Under the pieces are notes generated by a model. The model saw nothing but the letters and a program-made list of their open reading frames with translations. It did no database searches and was not told the DNA's origin. The position numbers and the translations under genes were made by a program. A stretch of 5,095 nt of DNA, taken from contig DAOVJP010000131.1 of NCBI GenBank assembly GCA_030673205.1, positions 1-5,095 of the forward strand, given 5' to 3'. This DNA comes from Thermoplasmata archaeon. Its GTDB lineage: Archaea; Thermoplasmatota; Thermoplasmata; JAGHBH01. Positions 1 to 5,095 of the stretch are shown piece after piece. The stretch's first letter is position 1. Each line of letters starts with the position of its first letter.

Positions 1-872
1 CCCGCAACCTCCTTGGCCAGCGGATGCAGTTTCTCGTAATTCAGGTTGAATCGGGCAAGGGCGCCCACCATGTAGGAATCACGGGCGTGCTTCGTGTGTT
101 TGGCCGTGGACTGGGGAACTATATATTCGTTGGTTATGGAGAGATAGTCCTCCACAGGATGGCGGCCAGTATCGGTGGACCCTATGACGCCGTCGTACAA
201 TGCATATTCAGTATCCGACACCAAGCCTATGTACTCGGTCTCACGGGTGAAATTCGGGAGGCCACCTGCATTGGCCAGCACGACACCGGCTATCTCTTTG
301 GTGGGCTCCACAGCATCCACGAGCTTCTGTCTCAGCGCCTTCAGCTGTTTCTCGGTCGGTATGGCGGTGAAACCACCCACAGCCAATGTTATGGGATGGA
401 CGGTCCTCCCGCAGATGAGGTCGGACATCTCATTGGCAAGTCGGTGCTGGCCTACGATCTTCAACACAACGTCCGTGTGTGTCTTGGCAAGAGGGAACAC
501 GCTTCCCACTCCGAACAGGTCGGGGGCCACGAGATATCCCACATGCAATATGTGGCTCTGCAGATTTTCCGCGTGTGTCGCCAATCTTCGCAACAGCGCG
601 GTCTGCTCCGATATCTCCACGCCCATGGCGGCCTCGGTGGCCTTCAGAGAGGCCAGGGCGTGTCCTATGGAACAGATGCCGCATATCCTAGATGTGGTGT
701 GTGAGAGCATGTGATATGGTTTTCCGCGGACGAAGGACTCGAAGAATCGGGGGGCCTCGGAGACCTGCCACTGTATCTTCTCTATCTTGCCGTCCTTGGC
801 GTTCAATATTATGTTGCCGTGACCCTCAACCCTGGTCACATGCTCCACGTGTATGTCTAGTTCTTGTGTCAT
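1..872 (-). CDS. hydA: Group 3b [NiFe] hydrogenase large (alpha) subunit, N-terminal 290 residues, cut by window edge
   Basis: This is the catalytic subunit of a cytoplasmic [NiFe] hydrogenase, which interconverts H2 with protons and electrons at a NiFe(CN)2CO centre. Seen: an N-terminal RVEGHG motif (R14-G19) whose Glu16 matches the glutamate implicated in proton transfer, and RICGICSIGH (R62-H71) supplying the first NiFe cysteine pair, Cys64 and Cys67. Further on are GRTVHP (155-160) followed by VGGFT (165-169), and a conserved block near 257-276 (AKHTKHARDSYMVGALARFN). The C-terminal DPCxxC pair and any maturation-protease cleavage tail lie beyond the left edge. The start ATG follows the hydD TAG stop with no gap and has GGAGG 8 nt upstream, so translation is probably coupled to hydD. 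The SRICGICSIGH and ENLQSHILHV stretches and the neighbouring HydB/HydG-like protein favour group 3b over the F420-reducing (3a) or Mvh (3c) types. That subgroup call rests on remembered family features, not on a tree. Confidence 0.95.
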   Translation of the reverse strand, partial: MTQELDIHVEHVTRVEGHGNIILNAKDGKIEKIQWQVSEAPRFFESFVRGKPYHMLSHTTSRICGICSIGHALASLKATEAAMGVEISEQTALLRRLATHAENLQSHILHVGYLVAPDLFGVGSVFPLAKTHTDVVLKIVGQHRLANEMSDLICGRTVHPITLAVGGFTAIPTEKQLKALRQKLVDAVEPTKEIAGVVLANAGGLPNFTRETEYIGLVSDTEYALYDGVIGSTDTGRHPVEDYLSITNEYIVPQSTAKHTKHARDSYMVGALARFNLNYEKLHPLAKEVA

Positions 873-1634
873 CTAATATCCCTCCTTCCGGAAGTTGAAC
901 ATATTATATCTCTTCAACATCTCCTCGACGCTCACATCGTACTTCTCCAGCACCTCTTTGTGAGCATTGGTCTGGGGATCGTCAAGGAATCCGCGACATC
1001 CCTCGCAACCGCTCTTGTATTGGGGGCAGATGGCATTGCATCCAGCCCTGGTCACAGGGCCGAGGCAGAACTCGCCCAACTCGAACACACAGATGTTCTC
1101 GTTCTTCTTGCACTCGACACAAACAGGATAGTTGGGCAGCTTTGGTGTCTTCCCCATGAGCACTGCGGTGGCGATCTTGGCGAACTCGTTGCGGTCGATG
1201 GGACAGCCAGGTATGTAGGCGTCCACCTTGACCACCTCGTTCACCGCTTTATGAATGGGTTTCTCGAAGAATGGGTTGTCGTCTCCCGTATGCTCATAGC
1301 CCGGTAGGTCCCCGTAGACCTCTTTCTTATTCTCCTCGGGGCTCCACTCGTTCGACATCCCCTGTACGCCGCCGATGCAGGCGCAGGCGCCCAGGGCAAC
1401 GAGCAGTTTGGCATTGCCGCGGATCTTCTTGAGCCGTTCCTCATCTATGGGGCGTGTTATGGAGCCCTCGATGAAGGCCACGTCATACTCGTCACTGTGC
1501 TCTTTCATGGCCTCCCGAAAGGATACGACATCCACGACGCTTATCAGGTCCAGGATGCTCTCTTCCAGGTTTACCACCTGGAGTTGGCAGCCTTCACAAC
1601 TGGCAAAATCAAAGAATGCTACTCTTGGTTTCAT
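873..1634 (-). CDS. hydD: Group 3b [NiFe] hydrogenase small (delta) subunit with three [4Fe-4S] clusters
   Basis: This 253-residue electron-transfer subunit links the NiFe site of HydA to the diaphorase module. Thirteen cysteines are visible. Cys13 and Cys16 (SCEGC), Cys84 (GACA) and Cys144 (PGCP) fit the proximal [4Fe-4S] cluster of hydrogenase small subunits. Cys172, 175, 182 and 190, then Cys199, 203, 210 and 213, fit two more cubane clusters. Cys86, directly after GACA, is spare. There is no twin-arginine signal peptide or membrane anchor, so the enzyme should be cytoplasmic, as in group 3. The length is normal for the group 3 short form. The start is well fixed: GGAGGTGA lies 6 nt before the ATG. 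The gene begins 14 nt after the stop of the upstream fusion gene and ends directly against the hydA ATG, so the three genes form one transcription unit. The F420-hydrogenase small subunit (FrhG) is a relative, but the partner genes argue against that role. Confidence 0.95.
   Translation of the reverse strand: MKPRVAFFDFASCEGCQLQVVNLEESILDLISVVDVVSFREAMKEHSDEYDVAFIEGSITRPIDEERLKKIRGNAKLLVALGACACIGGVQGMSNEWSPEENKKEVYGDLPGYEHTGDDNPFFEKPIHKAVNEVVKVDAYIPGCPIDRNEFAKIATAVLMGKTPKLPNYPVCVECKKNENICVFELGEFCLGPVTRAGCNAICPQYKSGCEGCRGFLDDPQTNAHKEVLEKYDVSVEEMLKRYNMFNFRKEGY
881..885 (-). promoter_or_regulatory. Shine-Dalgarno site of hydA
   Basis: GGAGG on the minus strand lies 8 nt before the hydA ATG and inside the last codons of hydD (Lys-Glu-Gly-Tyr-stop). 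It supports the chosen hydA start and suggests that ribosomes finishing hydD start hydA. Confidence 0.8.
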
Positions 1635-1640
1635 TTTTTT

Positions 1641-1648
1641 TCACCTCC
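1641..1648 (-). promoter_or_regulatory. Strong Shine-Dalgarno site of hydD
   Basis: Minus-strand GGAGGTGA is a full-length complement of the archaeal 16S rRNA 3' end. It starts immediately after the TGA stop of the upstream gene and is separated from the hydD ATG by six A residues. It fixes the hydD start. Confidence 0.9.
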
Positions 1649-3553
1649 TCAAAGGGCCTCCGGATATCCCTTTATCTCCGCATAGTTGAACACCGGCCCT
1701 TCCTTACAGACATATATACCGTTTATCTGGCAGTGGCCGCATTTGCCCACGCCGCACTTCATTCGTCTCTCCAGGGACATCAAGATATTCTCATCGGGCA
1801 TTCCCAGACCCTTCAGGTCGCGGATGACGAATTTGTACATGATGGGGGGGCCGATGACCACGGCCGTTGTGTCCTTCGGATCGAACTGGACCTTGGGTAT
1901 GAGGGTAGTGATGACGCCTATGTTCCCTTCCCAGCACACATCGCCCGTACACTGGTCGACTGTGAATTTGTGGACTATGTCCTTTCTCTCGTGCCACCGG
2001 AATATCTCGTCCTCGAACAGGAACTCCTTGGGGTGCTTGGCCCCATATAATATGGTGACTTCGCCGAAATCTTCCCGTTTGTTCAGCACATGGTTTATCA
2101 GGGAACGCATGGGAACTATGCCAAGGCCCCCGGCGATGAACAATAGGTTCTTTCCCTTCAATCCTTCCACGTCGAACCCGTTCCCAAGGGGGCCGCGTAT
2201 GCCTATCTTGTCTCCCGACTTCAAAGTAGAGAGTTTGGAAGTGACATCGCCAACCGTTCTGACCACAAGTTCGAAGGTGTTGCCGCCCGGGGGAGAGGAG
2301 ATGGATATGGGTGCCTCTCCATAACCGAACACGGAGACCTCTACGAATTGCCCCGGTACATGTCCCAGGGGCTGTCCGTCATCCAGTTCTATCTCGAAGA
2401 AGGTCTCGGCAGCCATCTTCTCCACGCGTTTTATGGTTGCTGGCCGAGGCGTCAGAAGTGGCTCGGCCATATCTGGCTCCTCCACCTTAGGGATGGCGAG
2501 GATCTTCGGCTCCCCTCTCATATTGGATCCGTGGAGGGTGTTGAATATGTCTGCAGGGTCTGCTATGTCCGGAAGACACTGGGTAGCGCATCGGCCGCAT
2601 CCCACACATGCCACGAAACCGTATCTCTCGGGAAGATACTTGCCCTTGCGGTAGTATCTGTGACGATAACGATCCTCTTTACTCTCACGGAACACCTCTC
2701 CGCTCCCTATGAGGGTGAAATCGCGGAGTAGACAGCCATCCCATGTCCTGGTCCGGACGCCATCCTTCAGACCGATGGAAGCGGTGTCCTCCACATCATA
2801 ACAGAAACATGTGGGGCATACGAGGGTGCAGGAGCCGCATTCCAGACATTTCTCGGACCTCTCCTTCCATACGGTGTGTTCGTAGTTCTGTTCCAGGAGA
2901 CCAGCCCATTCCTTCTTGTCCACGTCCACCGCGACCTTATACTCGACCTGTTTCTTCTGGCGCAATTGGGTCACCTTGGCCACGTCCCCTTCCCCTGCAT
3001 CCTGGGCAGAGGTGTATTTGGAGAGGAGCTCGGTTCCCGCAGGGGAGCCCTCCTCCACCACAACCGCGTCTCCCAGGTCCGTGACCAGGAGGTCGAAACC
3101 ATCGGACACGGTGCAGGTTCCCATGCTGGCAGCGAAGGAGCGGTCGGAGACCGTCAGTATGTCGGAGGCGATGATGAGCGTGTTCTCCCTCCTGTTCTTG
3201 TAGTTCTCGTCCGGGTTCTTTCCCAGATACACCTGGTCCATCTGCTGGATAGCTATGAGGTCGTAGGGATGCATCCCGATGATGATCCGAGGTACCGCCT
3301 TGGAACACGACTCCATCTCGAACCCGTCGGACAGGGAAAATCTCATGAGTTCCTCGCAGGTGGGCAGAAGATACTTCTTCGGAGGTAGAATGGTCACATC
3401 GTGATCCAGTTTCAGGTCCTTTGCGTTATCCAGAGGGTCAAAGACAAACTTCTCTCCTTTGGACTGAACGCCTACAACTTCCCGTCTGTCGTCGGAGATC
3501 AAACGATCCACGAAGGACAGCCAGTTATCTTTGCTCATTATCTTCTTGTTCAT
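1649..3553 (-). CDS. hydB-hydG: Fused hydrogenase beta-gamma subunit: HydB-like ferredoxin domain plus HydG-like FAD/NAD(P)/[2Fe-2S] domain
   Basis: One continuous 634-residue frame carries what Pyrococcus encodes as two subunits. Residues 1 to about 350 are HydB/AsrA-like: the PPKKYLLP region near 57-64, a cluster motif Cys236-Cys239-Cys242-Cys246 with extra Cys249 and Cys251, and a second motif Cys316-Cys319-Cys322-Cys326. From about 360 to the end it is HydG-like. It has a flavin-binding barrel with APISISSPP (414-422), a nucleotide-binding GGLG (475-478), and a C-terminal [2Fe-2S] motif Cys600, Cys605, Cys608, Cys616, as in dihydroorotate dehydrogenase B electron-transfer subunits. The protein should pass electrons between NAD(P)H and HydD. 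The frame is open up to an ATG at 3652, giving 667 residues. I prefer the ATG at 3553 because GGTGAG lies 4 nt upstream, its N-terminus aligns residue for residue with HydB starts as I remember them, and the TATA-like box is too close to 3652. A leaderless start at 3640 remains possible. The choice of NAD or NADP cannot be told. Confidence 0.92.
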   Translation of the reverse strand: MNKKIMSKDNWLSFVDRLISDDRREVVGVQSKGEKFVFDPLDNAKDLKLDHDVTILPPKKYLLPTCEELMRFSLSDGFEMESCSKAVPRIIIGMHPYDLIAIQQMDQVYLGKNPDENYKNRRENTLIIASDILTVSDRSFAASMGTCTVSDGFDLLVTDLGDAVVVEEGSPAGTELLSKYTSAQDAGEGDVAKVTQLRQKKQVEYKVAVDVDKKEWAGLLEQNYEHTVWKERSEKCLECGSCTLVCPTCFCYDVEDTASIGLKDGVRTRTWDGCLLRDFTLIGSGEVFRESKEDRYRHRYYRKGKYLPERYGFVACVGCGRCATQCLPDIADPADIFNTLHGSNMRGEPKILAIPKVEEPDMAEPLLTPRPATIKRVEKMAAETFFEIELDDGQPLGHVPGQFVEVSVFGYGEAPISISSPPGGNTFELVVRTVGDVTSKLSTLKSGDKIGIRGPLGNGFDVEGLKGKNLLFIAGGLGIVPMRSLINHVLNKREDFGEVTILYGAKHPKEFLFEDEIFRWHERKDIVHKFTVDQCTGDVCWEGNIGVITTLIPKVQFDPKDTTAVVIGPPIMYKFVIRDLKGLGMPDENILMSLERRMKCGVGKCGHCQINGIYVCKEGPVFNYAEIKGYPEAL

Positions 3554-3557
3554 GTAT

Positions 3558-3563
3558 CTCACC
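3558..3563 (-). promoter_or_regulatory. Shine-Dalgarno site deciding the fusion gene start
   Basis: Minus-strand GGTGAG lies 4 nt before the ATG at 3553 and matches the GGTGA half of the site used by hydD. The next upstream ATG codons in this frame (3640 and 3652) have no such site, so this motif is the main local evidence for the shorter protein. Confidence 0.6.
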
Positions 3564-3582
3564 GGTTCATTGGGCAGCTCAT

Positions 3583-3602
3583 CCCGATGCAAGTGCATCG
3601 GG
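3583..3602. repeat. Perfect 20-bp palindrome in the hydrogenase operon leader
   Basis: Two 9-bp arms, CCCGATGCA and TGCATCGGG, flank a 2-base centre with no mismatch. It lies between the inferred transcript start (near 3646) and the Shine-Dalgarno site at 3558-3563. The centre is too small for a loop unless the innermost pairs open, so a dimeric-protein operator is as likely as an RNA hairpin. If translation starts at 3652 or 3640 instead, the element is inside coding sequence. Confidence 0.7.
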
Positions 3603-3668
3603 GGAGCATCAGGATAATGGATATGGAGGTTCCTTTCCATCACACCGAACATACCAAAGATGATTGTC

Positions 3669-3676
3669 TATAAAAA
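3669..3676 (-). promoter_or_regulatory. TATA-like box of the hydrogenase operon promoter
   Basis: Minus-strand TTTTTATA lies in the AT-richest stretch before the operon. An archaeal start about 26 bp downstream of the box centre would fall near 3646, already past the ATG at 3652. That gives a leader of about 93 nt before the preferred ATG at 3553. No convincing purine-rich BRE is visible on the upstream side, so this is a moderate call. Confidence 0.5.
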
Positions 3677-3694
3677 CAAATCGAAAGTGGGTAG

Positions 3695-3797
3695 GATATA
3701 CACATACGGTTTGCCAGTCTCTCAATGAGATATACATATACGGTTTGCCGATCTCTCAATGAGATGTACGTATATGATTCTGCCAGTATCTCAATGA
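3695..3797. repeat. Three tandem copies of a 34-35 bp repeat, each with a TCTCAATGAGA-type dyad
   Basis: The copies are 3695-3728 (34 bp), 3729-3762 (34 bp) and 3763-3797 (35 bp), directly abutting. Copies 1 and 2 differ at three positions; copy 3 is more diverged and has one extra base. Each unit has an AT-rich part (GATATACATATACGG type), then GGTTTGCC (ATTCTGCC in copy 3), then CTCAATGA. Across the junctions this forms the 11-bp dyad TCTCAATGAGA at 3720-3730 and 3754-3764, and an imperfect form at 3789-3799. Dyad centres are 34 and 35 bp apart. The array ends 18 bp upstream of the hydrogenase TATA-like box, where archaeal activators usually bind. No spacers separate the copies, so it is not a CRISPR array. 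A regulatory role is inferred. Confidence 0.85.
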
Positions 3798-3851
3798 AAG
3801 TACTGTGAAGACACCTCTTTCCTTGCTAACATCCGGTGGGTATCTGAGGTC

Positions 3852-3869
3852 CGGGTATGGCGGAACCCG
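3852..3869. other. Weak inverted repeat in the divergent intergenic region
   Basis: CGGGT (3852-3856) and ACCCG (3865-3869) flank 8 bases. Arms this short can arise by chance. Apart from this and the plus-strand TATA-like box, I see nothing in 3798-3929: no RNA gene and no credible ORF. Confidence 0.2.
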
Positions 3870-3899
3870 AGTCGGAGCACCAGTAGGCAAAATACAGAA

Positions 3900-3907
3900 T
3901 TTTAAGT
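3900..3907 (+). promoter_or_regulatory. TATA-like box of the membrane acyltransferase-like gene
   Basis: TTTTAAGT is centred about 26 bp before the ATG at 3930, which is where a TATA box sits for a transcript beginning at the start codon itself. CAGAAT just upstream could act as a BRE. No Shine-Dalgarno sequence precedes this ATG, which fits leaderless translation. Confidence 0.5.
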
Positions 3908-3929
3908 AGAGGCTCTCGGTTCCAAGATC

Positions 3930-4898
3930 ATGAGAGACCGGTCGATAGATGTGTTCAGGGGGATCGCGATAGTGAGCATGGTCTTCTTCACGGTCACTCT
4001 CAAGCTCAGCAGCGATATCCCGGATATATTGCGGCATAACTCAAGTGGATATTTTCATATCGGCGATCTCGTCCTGCCGATGTTCCTGTTCGCCAGCGGC
4101 CTGTCGTTGGCATACTACATTGACAAAAGAGATAAGAGCACCCACCCCCGGGAGGTGGTGGGCAGGTTCGGTAGGCTGGCAGCGATAGGCTTTCTCCTCT
4201 CCCCCATCTCTGCCAGCGGGTTCCTGGAGATGGACGAGGTGATGCTCAGCGCTCTGCTATTCCTTGCCTGTGTTGTGCTATCCAAGCTGGACTGGAGACT
4301 ATTGCTTTGTGTGATCCTGCTGATAGACCTATCCTATCTGGCGTTCATACAGCCCGGTTGGGCAGGAGAGAGGGGATCGGATATCTTTGACGGCCATTAT
4401 CTGGGTGGCTATCCGGCAGCACCATTCTATCTTCCTGTTATGCTCACTGGTCTTCTGATAGGAAGAGAGACATTGTCCAATGGCCTATGGACCAAGAGGA
4501 ACCACATCGTGATCGCATCCATGTTGGCATTGTTCCTATTCTCCTGGGTCCTTGTTCCCATGGACAAGATGACCGCATCTCCATCATTCATGATGTTCTC
4601 GATCCTATGCAGTTTCGTAGTCTTTGCAGCAGTTAGGAGATTGTTCAAAGCCAGAGGGCTGGAAGAAATGGAATACCTTGGCCGGAACCCACTCCGTTAT
4701 TGGATCATGATGTACGCGTTCTTCTTCATACCTATCGCTCTCTATGTCGAGATATTCGGGGCGATGGCCTCCCCTCGTGTCACCTGGACACTGGCAGTCA
4801 TGCTCAGCATGTGTTTGTTGTTGCTGCTGTGGCTGGCATCCAATGTGATGGATGTGTTGCTCGCCCGAAAGGATCAGGCGCAGCAAAAGGCCTACTGA
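3930..4898 (+). CDS. Polytopic membrane protein, HGSNAT/DUF1624-like acyltransferase family
   Basis: A 322-residue integral membrane protein with about nine or ten hydrophobic segments (roughly 10-25, 48-64, 82-98, 104-118, 122-142, 163-180, 191-210, 218-236, 257-278, 284-308). The N-terminus RSIDVFRGIAIVSMVFF (4-20) is the hallmark of the heparan-alpha-glucosaminide N-acetyltransferase-like and related acyltransferase families. The HIGDLVLPMFLFASGLSL stretch (43-60) fits their second conserved block, in which an Asp precedes the second helix. His36 and His43 are candidates for the acetyl-transferring histidine known in HGSNAT. YLGRNPLRYW (249-258) resembles the conserved late motif. The family moves acetyl groups across a membrane onto sugars or glycans; the substrate here is unknown. 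It is short compared with lysosomal HGSNAT but near the usual size of prokaryotic relatives. It is divergent from the hydrogenase operon, and its last 7 bases overlap the convergent TusA-like gene. Nothing ties it functionally to the hydrogenase. Confidence 0.85.
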   Translation: MRDRSIDVFRGIAIVSMVFFTVTLKLSSDIPDILRHNSSGYFHIGDLVLPMFLFASGLSLAYYIDKRDKSTHPREVVGRFGRLAAIGFLLSPISASGFLEMDEVMLSALLFLACVVLSKLDWRLLLCVILLIDLSYLAFIQPGWAGERGSDIFDGHYLGGYPAAPFYLPVMLTGLLIGRETLSNGLWTKRNHIVIASMLALFLFSWVLVPMDKMTASPSFMMFSILCSFVVFAAVRRLFKARGLEEMEYLGRNPLRYWIMMYAFFFIPIALYVEIFGAMASPRVTWTLAVMLSMCLLLLLWLASNVMDVLLARKDQAQQKAY

Positions 4899-5095
4899 CC
4901 ACCCTTGCGGATTATGACAGTGTATATGCCATTCTCAGAACTTAGGTCCATCAGCTGGTTCCCTGTTTTCGTGCACCAGCCCGGTACATCTTTGGAGAAG
5001 CCGACGTCCGATGCTGTGATCTTCAGGATCTGGCCGTCCTGCATTGTTTTCATCGCTTTGGAGAGTTTGACTATGGGTCCGGGGCAGGGTATGCC
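4892..5095 (-). CDS. TusA-family sulfur carrier, C-terminal 67 residues, 5' end beyond window
   Basis: The frame is open from the right edge to a TAG at 4892-4894. The visible residues begin Gly-Ile-Pro-Cys-Pro-Gly-Pro, which is the CPxP motif of TusA/SirA proteins; its cysteine (fourth visible residue) carries the persulfide. Further on, DVPGWCTKTGNQL and the ending IIRKGG match the fold's second half, including a second cysteine (visible residue 41). From the CPxP cysteine to the end there are 64 residues, nearly the same as in E. coli TusA (recalled as 63), so about 15 residues would be missing if the gene stands alone. The CPGP and WC-x-x-TG forms also occur in TusA domains at the C-terminus of rhodanese or CoA-disulfide-reductase fusions, so a larger protein is possible. 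It overlaps the convergent membrane-protein gene by 7 bases. Sulfur relay or polysulfide handling is a family-level role; a link to the nearby hydrogenase is only suggested. Confidence 0.85.
   Translation of the reverse strand, partial: GIPCPGPIVKLSKAMKTMQDGQILKITASDVGFSKDVPGWCTKTGNQLMDLSSENGIYTVIIRKGGQ

Noticed and set aside
24..714. Plus-strand open frames of 179 and 226 codons opposite hydA
   Set aside because: They are antisense to a strongly conserved hydrogenase large subunit with exact cofactor motifs, have no family features of their own, and overlap each other in different frames.
1..872. Group 3c (Mvh) or 3a (Frh, F420-reducing) hydrogenase
   Set aside because: No MvhD/HdrA-type or FrhB-type gene is next to it; the operon instead has the HydB/HydG-type ferredoxin and FAD/[2Fe-2S] modules typical of group 3b.
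2743..3388. Plus-strand open frames opposite the HydB-like domain
   Set aside because: Shadow frames of the high-GC coding strand, with Arg/Pro/His-rich compositions and no recognisable domains.
3731..3740. A plus-strand promoter at TATACATATA within the repeats
   Set aside because: It resembles a TATA box, but the predicted start near 3762 leads to no credible gene until 3930, which has its own better-placed box.
3695..3797. CRISPR array
   Set aside because: The three copies abut with no unique spacers and the third is clearly diverged, so this is a tandem repeat, not a repeat-spacer array.
3725..3808. Small plus-strand ORF of 27 codons inside the tandem repeats
   Set aside because: No Shine-Dalgarno; it exists only because the repeat lacks stops in that frame, and the 34-bp unit would shift frame in every copy.
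3756..4037. Minus-strand ORF of 93 codons over the intergenic region and the start of the membrane-protein gene
   Set aside because: It runs through the repeats, the plus-strand TATA-like box and the conserved N-terminal codons of the acyltransferase-like gene, with no family resemblance.
4141..4162. GC-rich inverted repeat (CCCACC / GGTGGG) as a terminator or regulator
   Set aside because: It lies inside the coding sequence at a Thr-His-Pro-Arg-Glu stretch, has no T-tract, and its arms are low-complexity.

Overview
The window reads as archaeal chromosomal DNA. Its genes are packed head to tail, with strong Shine-Dalgarno sites (GGAGGTGA, GGAGG) inside one operon. TATA-like boxes sit about 26 bp before the inferred transcript starts, and one gene appears to be leaderless. 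Ile ATA and Arg AGG/AGA codons are common. A euryarchaeote, possibly of the Thermoplasmata type, is a guess; the sequence does not fix the lineage.

Left two thirds (1-3553, minus strand): an operon for a cytoplasmic group 3b [NiFe] hydrogenase of the Pyrococcus sulfhydrogenase/NADP-hydrogenase type. In transcription order it has (i) a fused protein joining the HydB-like ferredoxin subunit to the HydG-like FAD/NAD(P)/[2Fe-2S] subunit, (ii) the small subunit HydD, and (iii) the catalytic large subunit HydA, cut by the left edge of the window. The expected electron path is NAD(P)H - FAD - FeS clusters of the fusion - three [4Fe-4S] clusters of HydD - NiFe site of HydA. The complex could release H2 from NAD(P)H or take it up; sulfur or polysulfide reduction is known for relatives but cannot be read from this sequence.

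Middle (3554-3929): the divergent control region. It holds, from the operon outward, a probable leader of about 90 nt with a perfect 20-bp palindrome, a TATA-like box, and three tandem copies of a 34-35 bp repeat, each centred on a TCTCAATGAGA-type dyad. This is the least conventional part of the window and the best candidate for something undescribed, probably a multi-site operator.

Right third (3930-5095): a plus-strand polytopic membrane protein of the HGSNAT/DUF1624-like acyltransferase group, probably leaderless. Its end overlaps by 7 bases the end of a convergent minus-strand TusA-family sulfur carrier cut by the right edge. The TusA-like gene beside a sulfhydrogenase-type operon suggests sulfur metabolism, but only by proximity. 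I see no RNA genes, insertion sequences or CRISPR array.
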